Source of the DNA: Flavipsychrobacter sp.
GTDB taxonomy: Bacteria > Bacteroidota > Bacteroidia > Chitinophagales > Chitinophagaceae
Direction: 5' to 3'
Assembly: GCA_031292525.1 (NCBI GenBank)
Contig: JARLGY010000023.1
Location: forward strand, 1 to 64,000
Length of the DNA stretch: 64,000 bases
The notes beneath the pieces were generated by a model. The model was not told the DNA's origin. It made no database searches and saw only the letters and a list, made by a program, of their open reading frames with translations. Positions 36,001-44,653 of the stretch are shown here, piece after piece. Positions within the stretch are counted from its first letter, which is position 1; each line of letters starts with the position of its first letter. Made by a program: the position numbers and the translations under genes.

Positions 36001-36165
36001 TTGTGTAATTATGATGATCTGAGTATTCGTAACATCAGGGAATGTTTCGATAGGCGTATTAGTATAACACACGTATCCTATTACAGCAAGTATGGCAGTG
36101 ATAAAGAACACAAGATACCTGTGCCTTAATGAAAAATAAATGATACTCTGGATAACCTTATTCAT
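33025..36165 (-). CDS. CzcA-type heavy-metal RND efflux pump, second copy
   Basis: A 1046-residue inner-membrane RND transporter of the heavy-metal efflux group. Twelve membrane segments are laid out as usual (first at 14-32, a block at 335-540, last block at 865-1030) with two large periplasmic loops. Proton-relay residues D396, D402 and E409 in AVDFGIIIDGAVVMVE match the D-D-E spacing of CzcA rather than the Cu/Ag-type CusA, so divalent ions (Co, Zn, Cd, Ni) are the likely cargo. It is very similar to the pump encoded just upstream (for example identical stretch TFPDVTNTQIIIITQWPGRS, residues 41-60), so it arose by tandem duplication. The 182-base gap with a hairpin before it may lower or separate its expression. 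Confidence 0.95.
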   Translation of the reverse strand: MNKVIQSIIYFSLRHRYLVFFITAILAVIGYVCYTNTPIETFPDVTNTQIIIITQWPGRSAEEVEKFVTIPLETALNSVQSRTSLRSTSAFGLSYVRIIFDDNIDDAFARQQVFTRLGGADLPDGVAPEVEPPYGPTGEIYRYTLESKTQSIRELNTIQEWVLDRQFKSVPGVADVNTFSGGEKIFEVDVNPSQISNYGLTSLDVYNALSKSNINVGGDVLVQNGQAFIIRGIGLLNDIGEINNVIVTKINGVPILIKNIANVVETEKPRLGDVKRDKEEDAVEGIIVMRKGENAAEVLDKIHEKVKELNEDILPKDVKIVPFYDRTDLMEYATHTVLHNLFEGIILVTLIVLIFMADWRTTLIVGIIVPLALLFAFMCMRMRGMTANLLSMGAVDFGIIIDGAVVMVEGIFVALDYRAREVGMERFNKLAKMGLFKNVGTEMGKAIFFSKVIILTCLIPIFAFKKVEGKMFSPLAYTLGFALLGALIYTLTLVPALSSILLRKNVREKHNPVVEFFERNIGKAFKWVYRNQRISLIVAVSFMVLTFASAKFLGSEFLPELDEGSLWVKGQLPMSASLDQSNDVARKMMTIIQQFPEVKHVLAQVGRTVDGTDPKGFFNVEIAVDLKQKEDWPKGVTTESLIDAMDKQLSKIPGILYNYSQPIRDNVEEAVAGVPASLAVKIFGKDFGTLDSLANQVMDQLRTVKGVEDLGVLRNLGQPEFRIALNQEKIATYGVNVADANSIIEMALGGKAATQLYQNERKFDIRVRYEKDTRDTKEKIERLMVPTIEGTRIPISEISEFKTLTGPSFIYRDNNARYIPVKYSIRGRDMGSAVAEAQAKVKKNVKLPRGYSMTWNGEFENAQRASKTLSQVVPLCLVGIFLILFITYGNVKDALLTIMNVPFALIGGILALHITHMNFSISAGIGFIALFGVCIQNGVILISVFRKNLDEKMTLHKALEHGVHTRIRPVVMTALMAAIGLLPAAISTGIGSETQKPLAIVVIGGLITSTLLTLLILPVIYARVYNLIHKRENRRLLQKIGAMNKS

Positions 36166-36290
36166 GGTACAATTAAGTGGGAAAAATATCTAAATGATAT
36201 CGGGCGTGAATTTAAGTAAAATATACCCTATGCCAAATCTTTAGATTAAAATGTTGTGTTATATTCTGACTAACCAACACCATTTATAAC

Positions 36291-36334
36291 AATGAGAAAG
36301 CCTGTTCATTATCAACAGAACAGGCTTTCTCATT
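36291..36334 (-). terminator. Hairpin between the two pump genes
   Basis: A perfect 17-base stem (36291-36307 with 36318-36334) 13 bases beyond the stop at 36348. The U tract is weak, so it may slow rather than stop transcription, or protect the mRNA 3' end. The core of the stem is shared with the hairpin after the second pump. Confidence 0.75.
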
Positions 36335-36347
36335 AAATTATGTTACA

Positions 36348-39300
36348 CTATTTACTTACTGCACCTATTTTCTTCAATAGCTTCCTATTCTCACGCTTGT
36401 GTATCAGGTTGTGAGCCATGCTATATATGACCGGCAGTATAAGGAGTGTAAGAATAGTGGATGTAATAAGGCCACCTATAACTACTGTAGCCAGTGGCTT
36501 TTGGCTTTCAGAACCTATGCCTGTACTGAAAGCTGCCGGCGATAGCCCTATGGCTGCCATCATAGCGGTCATCACTACTGGTCGTACCCGCGACACCACA
36601 CCTTCGTGTATTGCTTTGGCCAGTGGTAGCTTTTGCTCGAGGTTGTGCCTGAACTGCGTAATTAGTATAACACCATCCTGAACACAAATACCAGCCAGCG
36701 CAATAAAACCAATACCTGCGCTGATACTGAAGTTCATACCCCTGAAATGCAATGCAAGGATACCTCCTATTAGCGCAAAAGGAACATCCATCAATACAAT
36801 AAGCGCATCCTTTACATTGCCAAATGCAACAAAAAGTAAAATAAAGATGATCAACAGACATACAGGTACAACGGTTGACAAGGTGTGTTGCGCACGTTGC
36901 TGGTTTTCAAATTCACCATTCCACTCTATAGAGTATCCGTCAGGAAGTTGCAATTTTTTCGCAATAGTCTTCTGGGATTCCTGGATAGTACTTCCCAAGT
37001 CACGGTCACGTACGCTGAATTTTACACCAATATAACGGGTATTTTTATCGCGGTATATAAATGCCGGGCCGGTTATCTTTCTAATATCGGCTATATTTTT
37101 CAGGGGTACAATATTGCCATTTCCACAAGGCACTATCAGGTTACCTATTTTATCATCATCATCCCTGAATTCTTTCTGGTAGCGTATACGTATATCAAAT
37201 CTCCTATCATTATCATATAGTATGGTTGCGGCCTTCCCCCCTATCGCCATCTCGATTATTGAGTTGGCATCAGCAACGTTAACCCCATAAAATGCCATTT
37301 TCACCTGGTCCAGTTCTATACGGTATTCAGGCTGACCCACCACTTTAAATTCCCCAAGATCGTTCACTCCCTTTATACCTGAAAGTATCTTTTGCGCTTC
37401 CGTAGATTTTTGTTCCAGTACGTTCAGGTCCGGGCCGTATATTTTCAGTGCATTCTCTGCAGGCACACCAGCTACAGCTTCTGCAACGTTATCACTTATG
37501 GGTTGCGAGAAATTGAATATTACACCTGGGAAAACCGATATTTTTTTGTTCATATCATCTATCAGGTCTTCCATTTTTATTTTCCGCTTCCACTCATCCT
37601 TAGGATACAGGTTTACTGCAAACTGAACATTGGCAAAACCTTTGGGATCGGTACCGTCATTAGTGCGGCCCACCTGCACCAGCACATCCTTCACTTCGGG
37701 ATATTCCTGCAGCATTTTACGTATGTGCTGACTTACCTCGTAAGAATTGGTGAGCGATGAACTGATAGGCATCTGGGCAGTTACCCACAATGCCCCTTCG
37801 TTCAGCTTAGGTAAAAATTCGGTACCCAGGAAACGAGTAGATAAGAAAGTAAGCACCATAAAAGAAAGTGCTATAGCCAGGCTGGTTTTGGGAAATTTAA
37901 AAGTCCGTGCCGCAACCTTATCCACCAGTTTTTCAAGTCCTATGACTATTGGGTTATGCTTCTCCCTTACGTTCTTTTTCAACAATATACTGGCAAGTGC
38001 CGGCACCAGGGTAAGTGTATATATAAGCGCACCCAGCAATGCAAAACCCAGTGTATAAGCAAGTGGAGAGAACATTTTTCCTTCTACCTTCTTAAAGGCA
38101 AATATGGGCAGTAGACATGTAATAATGATGAGCTTTGAAAAGAATATAGCCTTCGCCTTATCTGTAGCAACATTTTTAAAAGCCCCAAGCTTTATCAGCC
38201 TGTTATATTTCTCCATGCCGACATCTTTGGCCAACATATCCATAGCCACAAAAATCCCTTCAACCATTACAACTGCACCATCTATGATGATACCAAAGTC
38301 TACCGCCCCCATCGATAATAAATTGGCGGTCATACCCTTTATCCGCATACAGGTAAAAGCAAACAATAGCGCCAATGGTATAATAAGTGCCACTATCATA
38401 GTGGTACGCCAGTCGGCCATGAATAGGAAGACGACCACAGTAACCAGTACAATACCTTCAAGCAGATTGTGTATAACTGTTTCGGTACAAAAATCCATTA
38501 GCGTGGTGCGATCATAAAATGTAACGATCTTAACATCCTGCTTGGCGAGCACTTTATTCAGTTCGTCCACCTTATTATGTAAGCGCTCTAGTACTTCTCG
38601 TGGGTTTTCACCTTTGCGCATCACTATGATGCCTTCCATCACATCAGCTTCATCATTACGACTTACTTTACCCAAACGTGGTGCACCGGTTTCTTTTACT
38701 GTAGCAACGTTCTTTACCAGTACAGGTACATTGTTGATGTTGGTAATGATGACGTTGTTGATCTCCTCAATATTATTGAGCAAACCAATACCGCGCACCA
38801 CAAAAGCCTGTCCGTTGCGCTCTATAACATCACCACCTACATTAATGTTACTTTTGCTCACCGCATTATATACATCAAGCGCAGTAAGGCTATATTTCAC
38901 CAATAGGTTAGGGTTCACACTCACTTCATATATCTTCTCTTCACCACCAAAGGCATTTACATCGGCTACTCCGGGCACCGACTTAAATTGACGGTCCAGG
39001 TACCAATCCTGTATTGTGGTCAGATCCCTTATCGATTTTGTAGCGCTTCGTAACGTATAACGGTATATTTCATCTGTAGGCCCGTAGGGAGGTTCTATTT
39101 CGGGCTTCACACCGTCAGGCAGATCTGCATTTACAACGCGGCTTAATACCTGCTGGCGGCCAAATCCATCGTCAACGTCATCGTCAAATATGATAACAAT
39201 GTAAGAAAGGCCAAAACAGGATATAGTCCTTAAACTCGTTTTCTTTTGTACAGAATTGAGCTCGGTTTCAAGGGGTATAGTTACCAGCTTTTCAACCTCT

Positions 39301-39485
39301 TCAGCACTTCTTCCCGGCCATTGGGTTATTATTATGATCTGCGTATTAGTTACATCCGGAAATGTTTCAATAGGTGTATTGTTGTAGGCAAATATGCCAA
39401 TTAACGCCATTACTGCGGTAAAGAAAAAAACCAGGTACCGGTGGCGTAACGAAAAATAGATAATACTTTTTATAAACCTGTTCAT
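36348..39485 (-). CDS. CzcA-type heavy-metal RND efflux pump, first copy
   Basis: A 1045-residue RND pump of the heavy-metal efflux family. The proton-relay motif SMGAVDFGIIIDGAVVMVEG places D396, D402 and E409 exactly as in the second copy and as in CzcA. The porter domain motif RSAEEVEKLVTIPLE (59-73) and the last membrane block ending with LLILPVIYSMAHNLIH are normal. It lies 78 bases behind the adaptor gene, so it belongs to the small-protein/TolC/adaptor/pump operon and is probably the main partner of that adaptor. Differences from the downstream copy are concentrated in the periplasmic loops (for example residues 630-830), which could mean a different metal preference; that is inference. 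Confidence 0.96.
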   Translation of the reverse strand: MNRFIKSIIYFSLRHRYLVFFFTAVMALIGIFAYNNTPIETFPDVTNTQIIIITQWPGRSAEEVEKLVTIPLETELNSVQKKTSLRTISCFGLSYIVIIFDDDVDDGFGRQQVLSRVVNADLPDGVKPEIEPPYGPTDEIYRYTLRSATKSIRDLTTIQDWYLDRQFKSVPGVADVNAFGGEEKIYEVSVNPNLLVKYSLTALDVYNAVSKSNINVGGDVIERNGQAFVVRGIGLLNNIEEINNVIITNINNVPVLVKNVATVKETGAPRLGKVSRNDEADVMEGIIVMRKGENPREVLERLHNKVDELNKVLAKQDVKIVTFYDRTTLMDFCTETVIHNLLEGIVLVTVVVFLFMADWRTTMIVALIIPLALLFAFTCMRIKGMTANLLSMGAVDFGIIIDGAVVMVEGIFVAMDMLAKDVGMEKYNRLIKLGAFKNVATDKAKAIFFSKLIIITCLLPIFAFKKVEGKMFSPLAYTLGFALLGALIYTLTLVPALASILLKKNVREKHNPIVIGLEKLVDKVAARTFKFPKTSLAIALSFMVLTFLSTRFLGTEFLPKLNEGALWVTAQMPISSSLTNSYEVSQHIRKMLQEYPEVKDVLVQVGRTNDGTDPKGFANVQFAVNLYPKDEWKRKIKMEDLIDDMNKKISVFPGVIFNFSQPISDNVAEAVAGVPAENALKIYGPDLNVLEQKSTEAQKILSGIKGVNDLGEFKVVGQPEYRIELDQVKMAFYGVNVADANSIIEMAIGGKAATILYDNDRRFDIRIRYQKEFRDDDDKIGNLIVPCGNGNIVPLKNIADIRKITGPAFIYRDKNTRYIGVKFSVRDRDLGSTIQESQKTIAKKLQLPDGYSIEWNGEFENQQRAQHTLSTVVPVCLLIIFILLFVAFGNVKDALIVLMDVPFALIGGILALHFRGMNFSISAGIGFIALAGICVQDGVILITQFRHNLEQKLPLAKAIHEGVVSRVRPVVMTAMMAAIGLSPAAFSTGIGSESQKPLATVVIGGLITSTILTLLILPVIYSMAHNLIHKRENRKLLKKIGAVSK

Positions 39486-39563
39486 ACAAGATCATATGTA
39501 TATAGAAGCACTACCCAGCCAGGACGGCAGGTAGTACCTAATGAAATAATAAGATGAGAATAT

Positions 39564-40667
39564 TTATTTCGTATCCGAGCTGATCAGCTGATTAAAGATC
39601 AATAACTGATTTTGGGTGATCACGTGTTGTCCGGCAGTAAGACCAGCATCTATGTAAGTTCTATCGCCAACGGTTTTTACAATAGTAACTTCAGCCACCT
39701 TTACATCTTCGCGACTGTTATATATCACTACATAACTTTTACCATCTTGCGATATCAGAGCATTTGTTGGTATGCATAAAGCATGGGCACCTTCTTCGTT
39801 ACTTACCATCACTTTAGCAAACATATCCGGCTTCAGCAGCATTTCACTGTTATCCAGGCTTATACGGGCTCTCAGTGCTTTACTCTGCGCATCTAACACC
39901 TCACTTACATTATCTATTTTCCCTGAAAATACTTTATCAGGATATGCCAGTGTAGTTACTTTTACAGAATACCCTTGCTTTATCCTGGGAATGTCTGCTT
40001 CATACACATTGGCATATATCCAAATGGTCTTCAGATCGCTTATAGTAAAAAGATAGTCTCCCATATCCGGCCGTATGTAACCACCTGCAGCTACTTTCTT
40101 TTCCACCACATAGCCATCAATTGGCGATGTAAGCTGGTATTGGCCGTTAGCGCTTGATTTAGTGCCACCATTTATACTTAATGTAGAGCTCACCTTATTC
40201 TTTGCAGCAAGCGCTTTTTCGTAGTTCTGCTTTGCTTCAGTGTACTCACGCTCACTACTTATTCCACTTTTATACAGGCTTTCTGCATTGTCCATTTGGC
40301 GCTTAGCAATAGCAAGGTCTGCATTGGCACTGCTCAGGTCACTGTAATTTCCGGCAATATCAGCACTTTTTATTGTAGCCAATACCTGCCCCTTGCTTAC
40401 CTTATCCCCAAGTGATACTCGTGATTCTGTGATCTGCCCACTACTGCGCGGGAATATCTTCACTACGTTATTTTCATTAAAGCTTACTTGGCCGTTCAGC
40501 GATACTTCGTCATCTATATTGCATGTACGCACACTATCTATGCGTATCATACTCATCATGGTATCGCTTAATATGGTCTTGGTATTTTCAACAGGAGGTT
40601 GTTCTTTATGGCTGCATGCTGCCAGCGTAAATACTGACAGCAGCGAAAATATAATTATGTTTTTCAT
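39564..40667 (-). CDS. Periplasmic adaptor of the RND efflux system (CzcB-like)
   Basis: A 367-residue membrane-fusion protein. It has a lipoprotein signal (MKNIIIFSLLSVFTLAAC, Cys18). After it come a beta-barrel/lipoyl half-motif VKIFPRSSGQITESRVSLGD (about 69-88), a coiled-coil hairpin (about 110-155, SANADLAIAKRQMDNAESLY), the second lipoyl half YQLTSPIDGYVVEKKVAAGG (about 178-197) and a C-terminal membrane-proximal domain. The order is that of CusB/CzcB adaptors, which link the inner-membrane pump to the outer-membrane channel. It lacks the His-rich N-terminal metal-binding stretch seen in some CzcB proteins. Spacing to TolC-like and pump genes is 26 and 78 bases. Confidence 0.95.
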   Translation of the reverse strand: MKNIIIFSLLSVFTLAACSHKEQPPVENTKTILSDTMMSMIRIDSVRTCNIDDEVSLNGQVSFNENNVVKIFPRSSGQITESRVSLGDKVSKGQVLATIKSADIAGNYSDLSSANADLAIAKRQMDNAESLYKSGISSEREYTEAKQNYEKALAAKNKVSSTLSINGGTKSSANGQYQLTSPIDGYVVEKKVAAGGYIRPDMGDYLFTISDLKTIWIYANVYEADIPRIKQGYSVKVTTLAYPDKVFSGKIDNVSEVLDAQSKALRARISLDNSEMLLKPDMFAKVMVSNEEGAHALCIPTNALISQDGKSYVVIYNSREDVKVAEVTIVKTVGDRTYIDAGLTAGQHVITQNQLLIFNQLISSDTK

Positions 40668-40693
40668 TATAGTTTTTTTAAAAATATTATTGT

Positions 40694-41995
40694 TTAGTTT
40701 ACCACATCAACCCCTACCATATCATTCAGATCTTCTTTAGCCAAACGCAGATTAAGCGTTTGTTGCAATTGCTTTTGCCTGATGTCCTCGTAATCATTAA
40801 AATAATCAAGGAACTCCAGCAAACTTATTTGTCGTTGATCATAGCTTTTGAGTATGTTATCATAAAGCTGGTAGTAATCTTTGTAGAATGTATTATTCTG
40901 CTCAGAACTCAATTTTGCAGTAAGCAATAGTTTCTGGTAAACGTTCATTACATCATTTTGCAGCTTCTGATCTACCTGTTGCATATTAGTCTCTTCTTGC
41001 TTCATCTGAAAACGGGAAGATTTTATATTGCCCTGGTTTCTGTCCCACAATGGTAATGGCAACGATATGGTAAGACCAACATAATTTGGCGCATAGTTAG
41101 CCGCCTGGTCAAATTCAGGCCCAAAGGTTATATCAGGAACTGATAAAGCGCGTTGAAGTGAATAGTTCTGTTTTTGATACTGCAATTGGTATACCTGCGA
41201 CTGGTAGTCTGTATTGTAGCGTTTTGCAGAATCCAGCAACTGCATAAATGTTAAGTCTGGTAGCTGTGCATCTTCTTTTTCAGCTACTATTGGCTTTATG
41301 TAAATATCGCCAGTCACCTGCAGCATTGTTTTCAGTTCTGCCTCAGCATCGCTCAGGTCCTTAGCATTTTCTACCATATCCTGCTGCAAACTCACCTGCA
41401 ATGCTTCTACACGCAAATATTCTTTACGTGCTATATTGCCCGCTTGCAACTGGGCTCCCATACCAGTAAGCAGCTTACTGAGCTGACCCATGTTCTGTTT
41501 ATTCAGATCTGCTACGCCTTGCAATTGGGCTATAGTATAGAAATCTTTAAATAAAGAAGCTCTTAGATTTCTAAGGGTCTCCTTAAATTGCCACTCTGCA
41601 ATATTTACATTCGTCTTCGCCAGGTTGATCTGCTTGCCTCGTTTACCTGCTGTTTTAATCAGCTGTTGCACCTGGGCATAAACTTCTCCCTGAGGATTGC
41701 CATTGGCATCGGTACCGTGTTGAAAAAAATGATTGTTTGCATAGATGTTTTGGTCAGTATTCAAAATAGGATTATCCCATTTCCTGGCTTGTTCAACAAG
41801 TGCCTGACTCGACTGTATATTATAATGCTGGGCAAGCAAAGAAAGGTTCTTTTCCAGAAACGTCTTTTCTGCATCTTTAATAGAAAGGTGTAGTGTATCA
41901 GCCACTGGCCCTTCCTGTGCATGCAGGATATGTATATTCAAAAAGCACATGCAGAAAATAATGCACATACCTTTTGCAAGCTGTTTATTAAGCAT
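40694..41995 (-). CDS. TolC family outer-membrane channel (CzcC-like)
   Basis: A 433-residue outer-membrane efflux protein. A signal peptide covers about residues 1-27 (IIFCMCFLNIHILHAQ). The mature part shows the duplicated helical OEP pattern: SIKDAEKTFLEKNLSLLAQHYN (partly quoted) in the first half, ALSVPDITFGPEFDQAANYAPNYVG and LPLPLWDRNQGNIKSS, the conserved second-half strand/turn, then the long C-terminal helix. The signature P-L-P-L-W-D-R-N-Q-G is typical of CusC/CzcC-like members. It is second in the efflux operon and provides the exit duct for the adaptor and pump proteins. Confidence 0.95.
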   Translation of the reverse strand: MLNKQLAKGMCIIFCMCFLNIHILHAQEGPVADTLHLSIKDAEKTFLEKNLSLLAQHYNIQSSQALVEQARKWDNPILNTDQNIYANNHFFQHGTDANGNPQGEVYAQVQQLIKTAGKRGKQINLAKTNVNIAEWQFKETLRNLRASLFKDFYTIAQLQGVADLNKQNMGQLSKLLTGMGAQLQAGNIARKEYLRVEALQVSLQQDMVENAKDLSDAEAELKTMLQVTGDIYIKPIVAEKEDAQLPDLTFMQLLDSAKRYNTDYQSQVYQLQYQKQNYSLQRALSVPDITFGPEFDQAANYAPNYVGLTISLPLPLWDRNQGNIKSSRFQMKQEETNMQQVDQKLQNDVMNVYQKLLLTAKLSSEQNNTFYKDYYQLYDNILKSYDQRQISLLEFLDYFNDYEDIRQKQLQQTLNLRLAKEDLNDMVGVDVVN

Positions 41996-42041
41996 GCAAT
42001 TTGTTAGTTTAAATGAATAAATTTTATTAGATCAATCTCAA

Positions 42042-42431
42042 TTAACACAACTTAGGTGGCGGCGGATTAATCTCTTTAAAATAAAGAAACGAATAATCTG
42101 GATGAACTACCGGAGTATGTTTCAGTGATGTGATTTCAACATACCGGGGATGGTATGCAACGCATGGCAATATCGATTCGAAAGATTTGAATTTACCTAT
42201 ATTAAATTTACCTGTGGTCCTACCTTCAGTAGATATAGATGCAGTTTTGCTACTATTCAGTGGTGTACTGGACGGTGCTAGTGTTGCCGCGCCGATACAA
42301 TATTTATTGGTAAGCGGATGTTGGTTGAAGTGCATATCGTACTCCTTATCGCCTTGTATATCCAGAAAAATGCTGCACAATAGCAACATAATGCTGAAAA
42401 ACTGGACGATATATAATTTGAATTTTGCCAC
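42042..42431 (-). CDS. Small exported protein at the head of the efflux operon
   Basis: A 129-residue protein with an N-terminal hydrophobic signal (LYIVQFFSIMLLLCSIFLDI, residues 6-25). It is not assigned to a family. The most distinctive part is the end, YSFLYFKEINPPPPKLC, with four prolines and a terminal Cys. Two His residues near the N-terminus (MHFNQHPL), H93 and three later ones could bind metal, but no motif is clear. It lies 46 bases before the TolC-like gene on the same strand, so it is probably the first gene of the metal efflux operon and might act in metal sensing or as a periplasmic accessory factor. An overlapping plus-strand frame (42130-42441) is a shadow. Confidence 0.62.
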   Translation of the reverse strand: MAKFKLYIVQFFSIMLLLCSIFLDIQGDKEYDMHFNQHPLTNKYCIGAATLAPSSTPLNSSKTASISTEGRTTGKFNIGKFKSFESILPCVAYHPRYVEITSLKHTPVVHPDYSFLYFKEINPPPPKLC

Positions 42432-42563
42432 CTCACTTTAAGTAGCTGCAATATTAATCAATGGAAAAATAAAACCATGTTAATCCTTTGTTTATTTATT
42501 TGCTAATTTTCACTTTCAAACGCCTTTCAAAGCCATATAAAAAAACAATAACTATAACTTAAT

Positions 42564-43664
42564 ATGATACCTGTACGCGACATTATAAATGCTATCGAAC
42601 AGTTCGCCCCACTGCCATACCAGGAATCGTACGACAATGCAGGAATACAGATTGGGGCAGGTGACAGTCAGACAACAGGCGTCCTTATTACACTAGATGT
42701 TACTGAAGAAGTAATAGCCGAAGCCATTGCACGTGGTTGCAATATGATCGTTGCCCATCACCCTCTGATATTTTCAGGACTTAAAAGACTGACCGGGCGT
42801 ACTTATGTGGAGCGTTGTGTGGCCATGGCTATAAAAAACGACATCTTAATATACGCTGCCCATACCAACCTGGACAATATGCGGAATGGTGTAAATGCTA
42901 AGATAGCCGAAAAACTGGGTCTTGTAAATACCTCTGTCCTCGCCCCATTGCCAAGCAGTTTACGCAAACTATATACTTATACTCCTATATCTGCAGCCGA
43001 TGCAGTACGTGATGCCTTGTTTGCAGCCGGAGCAGGTCATATAGGCAATTATAGCGAATGCAGTTTTAATACTTCCGGGACAGGATCATTTAAGCCAGGC
43101 GATGCTGCTAACCCAGCTATTGGCAAGGCCGGTGGTGACAGAGAACAAATAACCGAAATTAAAATAGAGGTATTGGTACCCACTGATAAAGAGCAGGCAG
43201 TACTACAGGCTCTTCGTAACACACACCCATACGAGGAAGTGGCGTACGAGATCATATCGCTGCAAAATACCAACCAGGATATTGGCGCAGGCATGGTGGG
43301 CTACCTGGAAACAGAAATGGATGAAACCGCTTTTTTGGCATTTGTAAAAACGACTATGAAGGCAGGTTGTATAAAACATACCCCGCTGCGCAACCGTAAA
43401 ATTGGTAAAGTGGCTATATGTGGCGGGGCCGGGAGCTTCCTGCTCAAAAATGCCATACAGGCGGAGGCCGATATCTTTATCACATCTGACTTCAAATACC
43501 ATCAATTCTTCGATGCCGATGGTCGGATAATCATTGCTGATATAGGACATTACGAAAGTGAACAATATACCACAGAAATTTTTGAAACCATACTTAAGAA
43601 AAAATTTCCTAATTTTGCGGTTCTTTTAAGTAATATATCCACAAATCCGGTAAAATATTTTTAG
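42564..43664 (+). CDS. Nif3-like dinuclear metal centre protein
   Basis: A 366-residue member of the Nif3/YbgI (GTP cyclohydrolase 1 type 2-like) family, which forms hexamer rings with two metal ions per subunit. Metal-ligand motifs are IVAHHPLIFSGLK (about 64-76) and AAHTNLDNMRNGVN (about 97-110), with a third near the C-terminus at IIADIGHYESEQYTTE (about 320-335). Between them (about 130-240) lies the PII-like insert (CutA1/YqfO-type) found in the longer family members, here with TNPYEEVAYEI-like THPYEEVAYEI. The reaction is not known. It is followed after 4 bases by the zinc-ribbon gene, a pair that is conserved in Bacteroidota. Confidence 0.94.
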   Translation: MIPVRDIINAIEQFAPLPYQESYDNAGIQIGAGDSQTTGVLITLDVTEEVIAEAIARGCNMIVAHHPLIFSGLKRLTGRTYVERCVAMAIKNDILIYAAHTNLDNMRNGVNAKIAEKLGLVNTSVLAPLPSSLRKLYTYTPISAADAVRDALFAAGAGHIGNYSECSFNTSGTGSFKPGDAANPAIGKAGGDREQITEIKIEVLVPTDKEQAVLQALRNTHPYEEVAYEIISLQNTNQDIGAGMVGYLETEMDETAFLAFVKTTMKAGCIKHTPLRNRKIGKVAICGGAGSFLLKNAIQAEADIFITSDFKYHQFFDADGRIIIADIGHYESEQYTTEIFETILKKKFPNFAVLLSNISTNPVKYF

Positions 43665-43668
43665 TAAT

Positions 43669-44424
43669 ATGGCTATAGTTAAAGACTTCTCGGTTGAAGA
43701 AAAACTTATTGATGTACTGGCCCTCCAGAAGATCGACTCTAAAATAGATGAGATCCACACCCTTAAGGGCGAACTGCCAATGGAAGTAAAAGATCTTGAA
43801 GATGAGATCGAAGGCCTTCAGACCCGCATTACCAATATAGATGCGGAAATAAACAGCATTAACACCTTTGTTGAGGCAAAAACCAACGCGAAGAAAGATG
43901 CACAGGCGCTGATAAAGAAATACGAAAAGCAGCAGGACAATGTAAAGAACAACCGTGAGTTTGAAGCGATAAACAAGGAGATTGAAATGCAGGAGCTAGA
44001 GGTGAAACTCTGCGAAAAGCATATCAAAGATGCATCTTTCGAACAGCGCGACCGTACTAATGCACGCATCAAGACTGAAGAAAAGATAAAGGATGTAGAA
44101 GAAGCCCTTACTGCAAAACGCTCTGAGCTAGAAAAGATCATTGCTGAGAACGTAAAGGAAGAAGAAGCCCTACAGGTAAAATCTGAAGAAGCAAAATCTA
44201 AAGTTGACGCCCGCCTGCTTATTGGCTACGAGCGCATACGCACCAGCTACCGCAATGGCCTTGCTGTGGTACCGGTAGTACGCGATTCTTGCGGAGGTTG
44301 CTTTAATGTAATACCACCACAACGCCAGTCTGAAATACGCCAGCACAAGAAAGTGATCGTTTGCGAACATTGCGGACGCATATTGGTTGATATAGACCTG
44401 TACGACCAAGTTAAGATCAGCTAA
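43669..44424 (+). CDS. Coiled-coil protein with C4-type zinc ribbon
   Basis: A 251-residue protein. Residues 20-185 are a long charged coiled coil (for example KKYEKQQDNVKNNREFEAIN and KSEEAKSKVDARL), which binds in a hairpin form in known relatives. The end (about 200-245) has a C4 zinc ribbon: DSCGGCFNVIPPQRQ supplies one CxxC and CEHCGRIL the other. Members are annotated as nucleic acid-binding or flagellar/secretion-related proteins; in Bacteroidota no function is proven. Coupled to the Nif3-like gene by a 4-base gap and closed by a terminator at 44463. Confidence 0.92.
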   Translation: MAIVKDFSVEEKLIDVLALQKIDSKIDEIHTLKGELPMEVKDLEDEIEGLQTRITNIDAEINSINTFVEAKTNAKKDAQALIKKYEKQQDNVKNNREFEAINKEIEMQELEVKLCEKHIKDASFEQRDRTNARIKTEEKIKDVEEALTAKRSELEKIIAENVKEEEALQVKSEEAKSKVDARLLIGYERIRTSYRNGLAVVPVVRDSCGGCFNVIPPQRQSEIRQHKKVIVCEHCGRILVDIDLYDQVKIS

Positions 44425-44462
44425 CCCACTGCTGCACTCACAATACTTATAAGTACAATTGC

Positions 44463-44493
44463 TATAGCCCCGTCCCGCAAGGTCGGGGCTATA
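44463..44493 (+). terminator. Terminator of the Nif3/zinc-ribbon unit
   Basis: Stem TATAGCCCCG (44463-44472) / CGGGGCTATA (44484-44493), followed by ATAAAAAAT; 39 bases after the stop. Confidence 0.8.
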
Positions 44494-44621
44494 ATAAAAA
44501 ATAGGCCTGTCTGTATAAACATTCTGTTATTAAATTACAGCATGTTGCAACTCAAATGCTGTTTATGGTGAAAGGCATACTATCTTTAACCCATAGATAA
44601 CCCGTTGAAGAAAAATAATAA

Positions 44622-44629
44622 TTACTTTT
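44622..44629 (+). promoter_or_regulatory. Bacteroidota -7 box for ugd
   Basis: TACTTTTG matches TAnnTTTG, 24 bases before the ATG at 44654. Confidence 0.5.
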
Positions 44630-44653
44630 GGCCATAAATTTCAAAAATAAACT

